A DNA stretch of 64,000 nucleotides from Debaryomyces hansenii CBS767 (Eukaryota > Ascomycota > Pichiomycetes > Serinales > Debaryomycetaceae): positions 1-64,000 of the forward strand of contig NC_006045.2 in the NCBI RefSeq assembly GCF_000006445.2, read 5' to 3'. Positions 42,874 through 55,550 of the stretch are shown piece by piece (positions within the stretch are counted from its first letter, which is position 1; each line of letters begins with the position of its first letter). Under the pieces are notes generated by a model that ran no database searches, had not been told where the DNA came from, and saw only the letters and a program-made list of their open reading frames with translations. A program made the position numbers and the translations under genes.

Positions 42874-42962
42874 CGAGATCTGCACTTACGCTCTTAGTGT
42901 AATAGAATTCGTTGCACCGCTTGAAGATCTCGCACCTCGCAAACTTATACTACGCTGGTTAA
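42874..42962 (-). pseudogene. Recombinase-like gene relic within R1 copy 2
   Basis: Same gene segment as at 16634-16722 (about 2785-2872 of the intact gene), with few differences between the two R1 copies. Confidence 0.8.
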
Positions 42963-42980
42963 CTATATTACATAAAACTA

Positions 42981-43040
42981 TGTTTATTTTGGTTACGGAG
43001 GAGCCATGGCGTCATAGCTCCCTCAAAAGTAAACAACACT
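42981..43040. repeat. Dispersed palindrome element, copy 4
   Basis: Arms GGAGCCATGGC and GTCATAGCTCC (43000-43021) pair at 9 of 11 positions, followed by CTCAAAAGTAAACAA. Flanks as in copy 2. Confidence 0.75.
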
Positions 43041-43099
43041 ATGCTTCCAGTTTTTGTATGGGCTTTTGTCGCACTTCCACCCAATTGCAGGGTATAGTT

Positions 43100-45405
43100 T
43101 TAATTCAGGTCATAATCTAACTTATTAATTCTTACAATAGACTAAAAAGTTGTCATTCCTTCGAAAGAATAAAAAACGTGTTTCTATAAATAAAACAATG
43201 ATTATTCGTACTATTTGATACCTATATAAGCATAGGTTGCTAGTGGAGTGCCTTGAACAACTCGCTAAGATTACCTGTCAACAAATGAGTGAAGGATTGA
43301 TTAAGGTTTAATTACTAAAGTGCTTCTCATTGAATAATAAACGTATCCATGTTCTTGAAGATGTATTCCTTATGTACACATTTTGTTTCGTCTCAACCGG
43401 ATCATCGTGCAAATTTGCAGTTGTTTATAAGTATTATAGTAAAGCTGAATATTCATAATTATTAGTGAATAGTTGATGTGATTCCAGTCATCCATACTCA
43501 TGACAGAGTATTTCTCCCAGAATCCTTGTATAAAAACCCCTGGTAGAAGAATAAAAAGTCAAATACAACTGTCCTTGAGTTTCCTAATATATATGGAAGT
43601 TCCTTGACAATTAAGTTGGATTTTCATCACCATATACAAAATCACAACTCGTCAAAATGGATAATGAATAAGTTAAGTTCCTAATTAATTATCCTAGGTC
43701 AATAGCACTATGATGTCAATACCGAATTTGGCTTAATATCATTAAGTGACCAACTTACTATCAATATTTCTGAAAGGAGTCTTTTTTAATGTGTTTACGT
43801 GATAAAATAGTGATTATAACGACATGCCATGCAAATAGCCTGGTTGGTGTAATTTGTCCCCTGAATTATCAGATGCTACGTTATCAGCTGCTACGTTATC
43901 AGTAATTGAATACCTCAACCCATGTCATATTAGCTCAAAATCTTCTCTTTCTAAGTACGCTGTATTGAACATTTCATCTCTTTTTGACTTGTCCTGCTTG
44001 TTTCCCATGTCCGCCGTAAATTACTACACAAAAAGCATTCTTCTACTTCGAAATTCTCTTAACCAAGTATTATAAATTGACATGGGACCATAGGAAATAA
44101 GAATTTGGCTAATTATTAAGTAAAATTGTATTATCAGATTGTATTCGGTCACCATGGAAAATTAGATAGACCTTAGAAGTTTTGAATAAAATGTTCCGAG
44201 TCCTCTTATTAGTGGAATAAATACCTACAGGTGCATCTGGTATCATCAAGTTCAATAAAAAATTAACCTAAGGTATTGGAGTTTGTGTCATAACTACGAG
44301 TTACGTAGTTATTAAAAGTTCAAGTCTATTTTTAGAATATCATTTCAAGGCAATATGATGTCATGAGTCCGAATAGATTGTCCTTATTCTCCTAAAGTGC
44401 TAATAAATTCCGATATAAACAGATAGTTTGTTTATTTTTATGTTAGATTGAATTTCTGAGTTTTGGTTTAACCCTTTAGATGTGAAAGTGCTCTCTAAAC
44501 TATTTTGATATTTTATAGGGTTTGTTGGAACTAGCTATTTTTCTTTCACTAATATGTAGTGCGACAAGAAATACTACCGACACATAAATTAATGGATTTT
44601 TGGTACTGCATGATAGTGTAAATAAAACTGTTTGAATGTTCAGCAATTAATATTTTATGTCGTAATTCAAGACAAGAGCGGAGGAAACTAAGTTGTAAAG
44701 CTTCCGCAATATAGAAAAAAACCAGCAGACTTAGTGACATAAATTCGCGAAGTCACATGATCCATTATATTCTACTCAAGTAAAACCACAAAATAAATTG
44801 AAAGCATTATACGAAAAGTACAATGCTATATTCTCTGAGGAACAATTATTTTTTCGAATGAAAGTTACATAGCCGAGTTATCACACTAATTTGACACTCG
44901 CATAAGAGTGATTATTGGCTAATCAATTTCGTAATTATGACACATGCATATACTGTATATTGAATTAATTGCTAAAGCCTTGCGTTATGATAGGGATTTA
45001 TTTACCATTTCATAGATGAAGAGTCACAGTGCGTATACATATTCTCATTTTGCCTCTAGTAGAACAAACGATTCTTAAAAAACTAGTGGATGAAAAGCAT
45101 CTATTTAAAAAGAAAGAAATGTCAAAAGATATTTTATCGTGCACAGTATTTTATTATGCATATGTTTTAAGCGCCCAGCTGCTTTTGATTCAGAAATATA
45201 TTTTCAGCCACCAGACTATTCTGGGAAAAGGCCTACTCAAATAAAATGGAGCCTCGTACGGCACGATAATTTCGACCAAAAAGATTTAGATAAGCTATCA
45301 CAGTAAGAGAACAGAAAAACTATTAAAATGTCTCCTCTAGGCTTCGATTTTTAATTCTAAATATATTAGACTAATTTACTTTTGCATTAAGACTGGTATA
45401 AAGAG
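43100..45405. other. Long intergenic region, no firm gene
   Basis: About 2.3 kb of AT-rich sequence with short frames only. GCTACGTTATCAG is directly repeated near 43873-43902. Nothing convincing on either strand. Confidence 0.45.
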
Positions 45406-47167
45406 ATGCCTCAACTTCAAGCTATTACTTCGGCTGCATCGACGGTATTGTCTACAAATGGAAGAGTGTTTGATAATATGGCTAGAGAGAATGGAGAGGA
45501 AAGATTTCAAGATGTTAGTTTAGAAGAAATTCTATATGAAGCCAAGTTACAAAGAGAAAGGGAAAAATCTACGGAATGGGGGGAGGCTGCTCCAACTGTT
45601 CCGATGATAAATCTTATTAAAACCATTTTCATGGGTAAGACCAACAAAAAGGAACCAACAGGACAAGACAAAGAAAAACCAACAGGCCAAGACAAAGAAA
45701 AGAATGTGGTTCTTGAAAATGAGGTAACTCAAGATTTGATTTCAGAACCAACTAATACCAGTATCGATAATGCAAATAGAATGGTAAAGTCTGCTTCTTG
45801 GGGCTCAGTCTTTTTTTTTAATTACAACTGATATTCTTGGACCTACTAGTGCGCCTTATTCTATCTCTCAACTAGGATATGTTCCTGGAGCATTATTGTT
45901 TTTCTTATTTGGTATTGCTGCTATGTACTGTGGATATCTTTTATGGAAGATATATTTAAAACTTGACTCAGAAAAGTATCCTTTAAAAACTTATGGTGAT
46001 ATCGTTGGCCGTATTTATGGCCCTCGTGTAAGATACGGTGTTGATTTCCTTCAGTGTCTTCAATTATTATGCAGTGTTTCTGTTATTATTCTTGGTAATG
46101 GCCAAGGTTTATCACAGATTACAAAAGGAAAAGGCTGCTACACGGTATTAATTTTAGTCTGGTCCCTTGCTGGTATGATAATTGGTCAAATTAGATCGTT
46201 GCAAAGATTTGGTTTCTTAGCGAATTTAGCCATCTGGATGAATGTTTTCGTTATTATTGCAACAATGGCTTCTGTTTCACATTCAGCGCCAAACTATGTA
46301 GCTGCAGCAGGAACAATGGGTATAAAAAAAGGGCCAGTTATTACTAAAATTATCATGAGTGGGTCTGGTTCAACCGCTTTCACAAATCAATTATCTGCAT
46401 GTATGAATGTGGTATACTCTTATGGTGGTGCAATGGTTTTTGTAGAGCTCATGTCGGAAATGAAACGTCCTTGGGATTTCTGGAAAGGAATGATAACTGC
46501 TCAAGTATTTATAAGTATTGTTTACCTCTTTTATGGTTTATTTGTATATTCTCAGCAAGGGCAATTTGTGGTTAATCCTGCAAATCAGGGTATAAGTGCA
46601 TATACAATACAAACAGTTGCTAACATAGTTAATTTGGTTTCAGCTCTTATTGCTGCTGGACTTTATGGGAATGTCGGTATCAAGGTTTTTTACCAAACAT
46701 TCTTCCAAAAGGTTTTCCACACTCCAGATATTACTTCTAAAAAGGGAAGATATATCTGGTGTATTGCTATTATTATGTATTGGGGATTTGCATTTATTCT
46801 TGCTTCTGCAATTCCGCAGTTTTCAGCTTTAACAAGTCTTGTGGGTGCTGTATGCATTTTGCAATTCACATATACCTTTCCAGCAATACTTATCTTTGGC
46901 ATAGATTTGCAAATTGGTGCACTAGCAGGAGATGGTGAATATGATCCTATAAGTAAGTCAACAAATCGTGTGGATTCTTGGAAGAATGCATCAAGGTGGA
47001 TTCGTGCGTTCAAGGCGAAATGGCTTTTAAATACCTGTCACATCGTTCTTTTTCTTGCTTCATTAGCTACAGCAATTCTTGGTATCTATTCAAGTGCTGA
47101 ACTTCTTAAAGAATCGTTTGCTAGTGGGATAACCACTTCTTTTACTTGTAAATCTCCAGTTGCATGA
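45406..47167 (+). pseudogene. Amino-acid permease (AAAP, Mtr-like), frameshift at a T run
   Basis: The ATG at 45406 opens a soluble N-terminal part with a duplicated PTGQDKEK motif. At the run of nine T (45811-45819) the frame exits to a stop, while reading eight T would enter the frame continuing to 47167. The downstream part has about ten membrane segments and AAAP features (VVYSYGGAMVFVELMSEMKRP, GLYGNVGIKVFYQ) as in fungal neutral/aromatic amino-acid permeases. A one-base homopolymer change is also the commonest sequencing error, so the gene may be intact. Confidence 0.75.
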
Positions 47168-49165
47168 TATAATATGTTTGATCCTACTTCACTCATTAAT
47201 GACAGCCAGAGATCGTTAGACGTCCAATAAACCTATCAACATTGATGCTCAAAATTCAAGTCATAAGTTACACATTTCTTGATTATTGGCTTATGCTCTT
47301 CTATATAAGGTATTTTTAGTTCTTACAAACACAACGAATAATCTCCGTAAACAAATTTACTTCAATTAGTTTGTTTAATTCTAGGGTCATTATAGTAGAA
47401 ATTCTTCCTCATTCACTCATTATCTCTATCCTTGAATCCAGCGACGGCCTGAAAAGGCAACTGTTCGCGTAAGGGATATCGCAGCTAGTTATCGCCTATC
47501 TATAATTAGTGGTTTTGATACCCTGCTGATAAGAGGAGTAGCGCATAGAACTATATATATGTATATGTACCTAAAATTTGACAATTAATGTAAAACTAGT
47601 GTTGCCCTGATGATTTATCTTTAATTTTCTCTTTCTGAGCTTGGTTATCTAAAGCTTTTAGGGACAGATGAATTCCTTCAATCAGAAGATTCTTTTGAGA
47701 ATAGACAAGTGTAAAAATGACAGTAATGAAACTTTTAAGATTTAATCTTAATGAGTTGAAACGAAACAAGAATATAAATTAGGAATGAATCTCCAAGAAG
47801 AAGATGAATTTTCTAATTAACGAACAGCGATTAAGCAGAATATACTTAATTAAGACTATCCTAAAAAGTCATCGATAGGTAGATCGATCGCTTAACTACT
47901 TCTATAGTAGCGAATATTGATATATAAGGCCAGTATATCTATAATACTAATACATAAGTATTCTTCCCTATATATTTGAGGTATTTACACGACCTTTATC
48001 ATAGTCCCAATGAAAAAGAATATACTCTACTCAAATCCCCTGCAATAGCAATGGACTATTGAGATAATTATATTTTAACCAATACAATAGTCATATAATT
48101 CGTGTAAGTGAATTATGTTAAAAAAGGGAAGGAATATATCTCTACACATAACAAGAAAAGAATGTAACTTTGCAATAAAGATTGATAGCTCTTGATCAGA
48201 CATTAACAATTCAAAGTGTGCATATAATCCCTTGCTTTAAACGGGTGCTTTAATTTGAGTTCGAACTTTATACATGAGATTCATTGCGGTGAAATGAAGC
48301 CACTATTACTAATGTTAAAGTATAAGAACGATTATCTGAATCTAAATTAGTAGAATCAAAGTCTCCTTCATAAAACAAAAATGTCTTCAACACCTGTATT
48401 TCAAATTATGAAACTAAGAATAACAATTCGATCTTTCACTACTCCAGAGCAGCCAGAATCGGGCCATCGATCAAGTGTGTAGGACAAGGTGATACCTCGA
48501 GCAAATTGCAGGATAAAAAATCGTACATGAAGCTTACGTTGTCACTTGCGGCATTATTAGTAATCACTTAGCTCTGTTTATTTGTTTTAATTTAATATTA
48601 CCATGACTTCATGGTGCTCTCGAAAGTAAATATGAACCAGTTTGAACTTTTAGTATGGGGTATAACAGTTATTATGAGCTTGCAGGGTATAGTCTCCTAT
48701 CAAAATTTACAATTGAAAGCTCAAAATTGGAAACATATATTTGGGCCGTGATTAATACAATATATACTTAATTATTAGGTGCAATTTGAATCATTATTAT
48801 GGAAATTTATATTTAAATAATAGAACGGAACAATTGAAAAGATGAATTAAATCCTTTAACAATACACAAATGAAAACTTTTGAAGGTTTAAATATAAATA
48901 ATATTTTATCTACCTATTCAATAGTAATGTTTTCTATAATCAAGGATATTTAGGAACAGATTCACAAGCGGGGTGAATCACGAGGGGGTTGAATAACGAG
49001 AGAGAGACATTTGGTAACCCAAATATTTTCTCAATAATTAGACTTTGACCAAATTATAGCTCAAAATTCAATATATCTATATTGTTTTCCTGACTTTAAA
49101 AATAATTCTGCAATAATTCTTCGTTCTACAATAGAGGAGCATCAATAACATAATCACTTTCCTAA
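47168..49165. other. Long intergenic region with palindrome element
   Basis: About 2 kb. Only the palindrome element (48573-48642) and TTGCAGGGTATA at 48680-48691 are recognisable. Confidence 0.5.
48573..48642. repeat. Dispersed palindrome element, copy 5
   Basis: CTGTTTATTTGTTTTAA, partly decayed arms ATTACCATGAC and TTCATGGTGCT, then CTCGAAAGTAAATATGAACCAG; TTGCAGGGTATA follows at 48680. Confidence 0.7.
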
Positions 49166-50482
49166 TTACACTAAAACAATATCGGAAGAGAAATTCGAGT
49201 ACTGTGGAGATTCTTCTATATTTGATGCAATTCCCAACAGTAAATCAATTGTATGCGTTAATTCCAAAGCACCACAAGCACTACTGTAATTAGGACCTAG
49301 TAGTATGGAGCTCAAATTCATTTTTTCGTTGCTGAATAGTTTCTCAATCGGAATTTTCCATTCTCTTACAAGAGGATCATTGATACTTGGCAAAAAATCT
49401 ATCAAATCAAAAGTCAATTCGTAGCCGTAAAACTTTTTGAGTATTGGCGTAGTTCTTTTCACGAACCCCCTATGGCCTTGCGCAAATATAGAATAGTTGC
49501 TTGTTATTGAAAGCGAAATATCTGTAATAACAAAAGAGCCCAACTGTGACGATTCATCACAATATAATAAAAAGTTGGGCCTCAAATCTTCAATTCGACT
49601 ACGGATAAACAATTTTAAAGTATCAGATATATTTGTCGAATTATTGAATAATTTGGAAACTAGAATCAACTCTACTTCTAATTTAACATCACCTACTAAT
49701 TTGTCATAAATTTCAGATCTATAGTTCTTATTAAAGATTCCTCTAATTGCCCTGGTATTTCTATGTGGTTTTCTTAGTGGGCTTGAAATTGACATAAGTG
49801 ATGAAATTGTACTAGAATCTTTTATTTCATGATTATCATCATAAAGCTCTAAATACCTTTCATCTACAATTTTTTTCAATTTAGATCTCCATACAACTGT
49901 CTGCTTTGGTATCTCTGAGGAATTTCTAAGCACCGTTATCAAACTTTCATCTCCAACTGGTTGAAAGTTTAGGATCTTCTGGCATCTACTTGATGTACTA
50001 AAGCGTGAATCAGGCACAACTTCAGCTTCTAGCGAATAGTATGCACTTAAAATCATAGAATCACCTTCTACTCGATTAATAGTCGGAGGTAGTGTAGAAT
50101 GCTTGCCACATTCATGACATGTCGCTGACAGAGGAAATACAAAATTGAAAGAATACTCTTTTATTTCGTCCTCGGCAAATCTCTCTAGGTTCAACGTAGA
50201 ATTAAATTTTTCAGTTTCCATAAACAAATGGTGAGGCTCTTCATGATGAATGTATTTCGTTCGTGTATTAGTGTCTATATTCCCATTTTCTTGAGAATAC
50301 GTATCTCTAATAACGATTCTTTCGATATAGGTCGTATGTAACATACCAAAGAATCGTAGGCTTATTACCCGAAGGTCAAAACTTTTTTTCGCTTTTATTA
50401 TTAAAGAGCCTGTTACTGTATCATTTGGTTTGTATATGATGCTATCATCAACTAATATTTGTAACTGTACTTTGGAAAACAT
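49166..50482 (-). CDS. Arrestin-like protein
   Basis: 438 aa, ATG at 50482, intact. The N terminus (VQLQILVDDSIIYKPNDTVTGSLII) and ISLRFFGMLHTTY match the start of the fungal arrestin N domain, followed by EYSFNFVFPLS. Alpha-arrestins act as adaptors recruiting Rsp5 ubiquitin ligase to plasma-membrane transporters. No clear PPxY motif was seen, so the adaptor role may differ. Several transporters lie nearby, but no functional link is shown. Confidence 0.65.
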   Translation of the reverse strand: MFSKVQLQILVDDSIIYKPNDTVTGSLIIKAKKSFDLRVISLRFFGMLHTTYIERIVIRDTYSQENGNIDTNTRTKYIHHEEPHHLFMETEKFNSTLNLERFAEDEIKEYSFNFVFPLSATCHECGKHSTLPPTINRVEGDSMILSAYYSLEAEVVPDSRFSTSSRCQKILNFQPVGDESLITVLRNSSEIPKQTVVWRSKLKKIVDERYLELYDDNHEIKDSSTISSLMSISSPLRKPHRNTRAIRGIFNKNYRSEIYDKLVGDVKLEVELILVSKLFNNSTNISDTLKLFIRSRIEDLRPNFLLYCDESSQLGSFVITDISLSITSNYSIFAQGHRGFVKRTTPILKKFYGYELTFDLIDFLPSINDPLVREWKIPIEKLFSNEKMNLSSILLGPNYSSACGALELTHTIDLLLGIASNIEESPQYSNFSSDIVLV

Positions 50483-50679
50483 GGCTTACCCAGCCTTTAG
50501 GGATATAGTAACCAAAAGAATAGTATATATTCATTCCAGAGTATTTTTGTCAATATTTGCATAAGCGATTGAAATTATTTAAAAGCAAATAATAAACATA
50601 AAAATCCGATGCTCAATTCTTATAAAAACGGGTATAGAGCTTATGTAATAGATGCATAAGCGTTACCTCATCAACATCC

Positions 50680-51055
50680 ACATCCGCATCAACAACAGGA
50701 TCAGGTGCAGGTTCAACAATCTCACCCTCGAAACTAATAAACTGCAGACGCAGTCCCAGCCAATGCAATCGTCCCGTAATGATCCGTGGACGTGACCACC
50801 GAATGGCTCAGGGTCCGCGCAATGGTCTCGTAAACCAGAAGGTACATCTCGAGATCTGTACTGATGCTTTTGGTGTAATACAACTCGATGCACCGCTTTG
50901 AGGTGTGTCTGCCGCACCTCACAAAACTTATCTCGCGCTTGTTATACTGTAGGTGAACCAATACAGGATTCCTCTCTGGATCTTGTCCGGAAGCATTGCA
51001 TCAAACAACTTCGCACTGTTCTATACGCGTGACAGCTCCATGTACATCCTGTCAC
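50680..51055 (-). pseudogene. Recombinase-like gene relic, longest fragment
   Basis: Aligns with about 2560-2990 of the intact gene in the same orientation, roughly four fifths identical by eye. It lacks about 65 bp near 50766 and carries several small indels. It includes the LGHS region but no open frame. It lies between the arrestin-like and DHA1 genes. Confidence 0.85.
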
Positions 51056-51331
51056 TTTGAAAGGGCTAATCCCTATACAGTATAAATGCAGATGTCAGCA
51101 TCATCTTTAAGAAAAAAAAGTACTCAAATTGGGTAAATGCGTGATTTCCGATTCCGAATTGGATCGGTTCAGTACACGCGAGCGGCAAATCAGAGCATCG
51201 GATCGGACCTTACTTTGAAGTAAAAACCTTACCAGAAAGTTTTAACCTACATTAATTTTTACTGATATAAAGTCTGTAATTCTCGTCCTTGCTGCGTGTT
51301 TACTTTTTGTTCTATTAATTATAAAGCATTA

Positions 51332-52801
51332 ATGGACTCCATTAACTTATACAAGGAAGAGTATAGTGTTCTAAGTAAAGAGGTTGATTTTATTGTGAAT
51401 TGGGGACCAGAAGATGCTGCTAAGAATCCATTAAATTGGAGCAAGCGGAAACGTTTTGGTTGCACCGTAATGCTTGCTTTCATAAGCTTTCTCGTTACAT
51501 TAGCTTCATCTATAGGTTCCGGTACCTACGAATCAATTATGGAAGATTTCAAAGTCACGAAGGAAGTCGCCGGTATGACCACTTCTCTTTTCCTAGTTGG
51601 TTTCGCAATGGGGGCACCAGTGCTCGCGCCTTTGTGCGAAGAGTTTGGGCGACTTCCTATATATATTGTCAGTATGTTTGTATTCTCCTGCTTTCAAGTT
51701 GGTGCCGCAACATCCAAAAATATGGCATCGTTAGGAATCTGTCGATTTTTTGCTGGGTTTTTTGGGACAACCCCCCTTTCAAATGCAGGTGGAAGCATTG
51801 CAGATATGTGGCAACCTGACAAAAGAACTCTAGCTTTTCCTTTCTTTGGTGTTTCAGGCTTCCTTGGACCATGCTTAGGACCTGTAATAGGAAGCTATTT
51901 GACAGTATCATATTTAGGATGGAGATGGACCAACTATATGGTTGCTATTCTTGCCTTTGCTTTCTCTCTAGCGTGTTTTTTCTTTATGCCAGAAACTTAC
52001 TGCCCTATTATTATGGATTTAAAAGCTGCCAGTATACGACAAATGACAGGCGATAAAAGATATATTTCATACCACGAGTTTCAAAGAGAAGGAAAGTCTC
52101 CCTTTTCTTTATCAGTTTTTATGAGGCCCTTCCTTTTTGCTGTCGGAGAGCCCATAGTGACGTGCTTTACTATCTGTATTAGTATCACCTATATCGTCTT
52201 ATTCTCAGATTTTGAATCATTTCCTATTATATTTGCAACTTGGGGGTTTAGTACGGCGAAGAGCTCACTTCCATTCATTGCGGTGACAATTGGTATTCTA
52301 TCCAATTTGTTTATAGTGGCTCCTATTGCATATATAATTTACATGAAAGAAGTCAATGAAAATGGGTCCATTGAGAAGGTAGATCCAGAATCGAGGTTAA
52401 TTCCACTCATGTTTTGTTGCTGGCTCATTCCAATTTCACTCCTTTGGATTTCTTGGACCACTTATGATACCATTTCTCCCTGGTCCTCTATAGTTTCGAC
52501 CTTTTTTTTCGGAGTGGGCATGATGCAAGTCTTCCTCACCACGTATTCTTATATTATCGATGCGTATGGAGTTAACTCGGCTAGTGCTTTGAGCTCCCTT
52601 ACATTAGTGAGATATAACGTGTCAGCAGCAATGATTCATATAACAGATCCTATGTATAATAATCTAGGTATTCATTGGGCTGCAAGCTTATTGGCATTCT
52701 TGAGTCTCATTATTTGTGCAGTCCCTTTTGTGTTTTATGTTTTCGGTCCCAAAATAAGGTCACATTCAAAATTCACTGATCCTGCCAAACATGAAGATTA
52801 A
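51332..52801 (+). CDS. MFS drug:H+ antiporter, DHA1 type
   Basis: 489 aa from the ATG at 51332; the longer frame opens at a GTG. NPLNWSKRKR precedes TM1, and GAPVLAPLCEEFGRLPIY, a C-type motif region VSGFLGPCLGPVIGSY and WRWTNYM follow, as in the Tpo1/Flr1 DHA1 family of plasma-membrane drug and polyamine exporters. About 12 membrane segments, frame intact. Substrate unknown. Confidence 0.83.
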   Translation: MDSINLYKEEYSVLSKEVDFIVNWGPEDAAKNPLNWSKRKRFGCTVMLAFISFLVTLASSIGSGTYESIMEDFKVTKEVAGMTTSLFLVGFAMGAPVLAPLCEEFGRLPIYIVSMFVFSCFQVGAATSKNMASLGICRFFAGFFGTTPLSNAGGSIADMWQPDKRTLAFPFFGVSGFLGPCLGPVIGSYLTVSYLGWRWTNYMVAILAFAFSLACFFFMPETYCPIIMDLKAASIRQMTGDKRYISYHEFQREGKSPFSLSVFMRPFLFAVGEPIVTCFTICISITYIVLFSDFESFPIIFATWGFSTAKSSLPFIAVTIGILSNLFIVAPIAYIIYMKEVNENGSIEKVDPESRLIPLMFCCWLIPISLLWISWTTYDTISPWSSIVSTFFFGVGMMQVFLTTYSYIIDAYGVNSASALSSLTLVRYNVSAAMIHITDPMYNNLGIHWAASLLAFLSLIICAVPFVFYVFGPKIRSHSKFTDPAKHED

Positions 52802-54099
52802 ACCTAGACCTAAGAATTGCGTTTACGTATATTTGTATATATATTAATTGATAGAAATTGAATACATAATGTAATAATGATGTAATTTCCGAAAATTGCG
52901 AAAAAAAAATTTCATGCCGAAGTCGAGGGCCGAGATATTTATAAGAATAATGGGGTCATTTAAGTAATATTTTGTTACCAAACTCTACAACAACATGTGA
53001 GCTGTGAACTGTGACCGTGAGTCCTCGTACAAAATAATTAGGCTCAGGCCCAAACATCTCCTCTCCTATGATAATCTTCGGTAAAGACTCCCATGTTTAC
53101 CCGTAGATATTTAATATATAATAAAAATATGAACGAATGAATACTTATATTGTTAGCAAATCTCTCTATTGGAATATAAATTGAAATACGGGGGAGGTAT
53201 GGGCTATTTTCCTTGTAGAGCGTTCAGGATTTAGCCTCCAGAGAGAAATGTATAGGTAACCCATGTTTCCTATTGGATGTGTGATGCATCTATAAACTAC
53301 TGGATTATTATTATTATGTTTTGTTTATTACATATTTTGATGGAACTCTCAAAATGAACGAAGACAGATTAACACATTTTGTACGGGGATAACCAGTCAT
53401 AACCATGCCGCCAAAGACAATACGTATGCAGTATGCTTCCATTTTTGTTGCAAAAGATGCAGGGTTGAATATTTTTCAGAAAATGACAGCTCATCAGCGC
53501 GCATAGTGCATGCGAAAGGTTTTTCAGCACAGCGCGGAAACGAACACAAAACGACTTTATTCAGTTCTTAAAAACCATTATATACAACATTATTTAAGTA
53601 CAAAATTATATATTTGAAATTATCAGTTCACTTGAAAAAATGAAATAAAATCTTAAGTATTTTTAGAATAGATTACTATTTCTAATAAATTTGACTATGT
53701 AAAACTATGCAACTTGGAAAATAAAGTAATTGATATGCAAGCTTTTCCTTTTGAAGGCTACTTTGAACCAATTGAAATGTTACTCATAGTTACACTGTGT
53801 TTTAGCCTACCGTTCACTGTTTTCCTTCACAATCACCATCAATTCCTCCAAAGTCCTATGAATATACCTCAACATAAATGTGTCACTGCCAGTATTGGGG
53901 CTACCTCACCATGCCATGCATAATTTCCTTGGTGCTTGTTTGTCACCATCTATGCTATCAACTTAGTGGAAATCGTCATCCAACTCATTAATATTTTGGT
54001 AATACTTTTGTAAATCCCCTTATCTATATCAATGAAAATGCTAATCAAACATTATGAAATGCATAAGCCAATCCACAATAGGAACAAGCGTCTGTTAAA
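52802..54099. other. Intergenic with decayed palindrome element
   Basis: 53318-53370 keeps TGTTTATTACATATTTTGATGG and CTCAAAATGAACGAA of the dispersed element without its palindrome core; ATGCAGGGTTG at 53457 is the matching terminal motif. No gene seen. Confidence 0.5.
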
Positions 54100-54531
54100 C
54101 TAAGGATTTATCAAGCTATCTAATAAAAGGAAAGCCAATAAAGACAGTACAGATACTGATAGCAATGTTATACCGGCCCAAAACAAAATATATTCAACGC
54201 CGACAGAAATCGTAAACACGGCTAGTCTGGCTAGTATTGATGGCGAACAAGCAATTTTTGTTAATTGATAGGATATGACCGCTATTCCTGCGAATAACGT
54301 TGACCCGCCTGCTAGAACTGCTGGTGCCCAGTTACGTTTTATAAGGTCACTACTAATACTGTCTGGATGCTCGACATCTGGTACCACTTTTACTGGCATC
54401 AGAACGTCATGCAGGTCATTTCTTGCTTGAGCTACTACTAGTATAGCAAGGCATAACATGGTAACACAAGTTATCTTAAGGGCCATTGCTAGTTTTGGGC
54501 CAAATGGTTTAAGCTTACTTATTTTATTCAT
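54100..54531 (-). CDS. Small secreted/membrane protein, killer-precursor-like layout
   Basis: 143 aa from the ATG at 54531. A hydrophobic signal/anchor (about residues 14-32), a polar propeptide-like stretch, a KR dibasic site (about residue 73) and then two long hydrophobic segments. The layout and the words after the dibasic site resemble the broken gene at 14694, but the long C-terminal part is absent, so it may be truncated. Family not identified. Confidence 0.45.
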   Translation of the reverse strand: MNKISKLKPFGPKLAMALKITCVTMLCLAILVVAQARNDLHDVLMPVKVVPDVEHPDSISSDLIKRNWAPAVLAGGSTLFAGIAVISYQLTKIACSPSILARLAVFTISVGVEYILFWAGITLLSVSVLSLLAFLLLDSLINP

Positions 54532-55550
54532 GAATAATGAAAAGTAAACGAATGCGACCTCTGGCAACTAAAATTTCCTAAACACCTTCAGCGTGCGCAA
54601 ACCGCAAAGAAGTATTTTTAATGACTGGCGCGATTTTTTTTATGATTCGAGGTCAGTTAATTATACCTGATTCCACTAGTGTAGTATAGTTTCATAAATA
54701 TCTCGTGGTTAGATTGTGTTTTGACGAGCTGTCTGTAGAATATGATGACATCACAGGGCCTATGAAGGTATATTTCAATTAAAAAGCATAAAAGTGATAC
54801 TGAGCGTATTCAGTGATTAGGAAGTCGTCCCTAATAAAACTATTTTCTATAATTCTAAATGCATCTTTCACCGTTCCAATAGCTTTATAAATATCTCAAG
54901 TAAAAAGAAGAAACGCTAACTGTGGAGAACCCTTTCTGCATAAACTTCTCTCGATTTACCTGTAATATTTGAGTCTAATCGCTTAAATAATCCATATATA
55001 TACTGTACAGCTTAGTTTGCACTATATAATCTCTCATTAATACACTGACACCAGTACTTTAATACAGGGGCAACGTTTATCTTGAAATATTTTAGCGGAA
55101 AGCGTATTGCCTAATTTGATGCTTTCAACCTTAACAATTCTAAATTTTCTGAACTGTCTTTTCAATGAAGTATGTTTTAGTATCTATAAGCCAGTGATAT
55201 TAATGTCTACTTATGACAAGAGTAAATAACTCTTCTTAGCTTCTTTACTGACATTTTGGGTATCGTGTCGTAAATCCGTAGTGCTGTTCCAATGTTTCAA
55301 AATGCGGTGTTACAAAAGACATTGGAAAATAATTATCGGTTTTAGTGTAGGGATATGGTGTCACCGCATTCCCTGGTACTAATATTGCTTCCGACTGGTA
55401 TTTTTTTTTGTTTTCCATTACGGGAATTGTGAATTGAAAATTGCCTAGCATTCGCATTTAGTAGGTTGCAGCAAATTGGCAGCTACAGGATATCTCTTCT
55501 CTCCTACTCTTCAGAGTCGATTATTCTTAATATATACATCTATATAGTTA
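54532..55550. other. Intergenic with one short frame
   Basis: About 1 kb. A minus-strand frame at 55245-55457 (70 codons, ATG) reads MRMLGNFQFTIPVMENKKK at its start; it could be a gene end or small protein but is not recognised. Confidence 0.35.

Larger units (their letters stand above)
42052..43098. repeat. R1 repeat, copy 2
   Basis: Collinear with 15766-16827. This copy has an extra tandem copy of a ~52-bp unit (GGTG[C/T]AGGGTTTTGACAG plus about 35 bp) at 42142-42240, lacks about 190 bp after 42400 and keeps two segments missing from copy 1. It ends at TTGCAGGGTATA (43085-43096). Confidence 0.8.

Noticed and set aside
55480..55500. Intron branch point and 3' splice site for the short frame ending at 55245
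   Set aside because: A TACTAA-like word exists, but there is no convincing 5' site or upstream exon.
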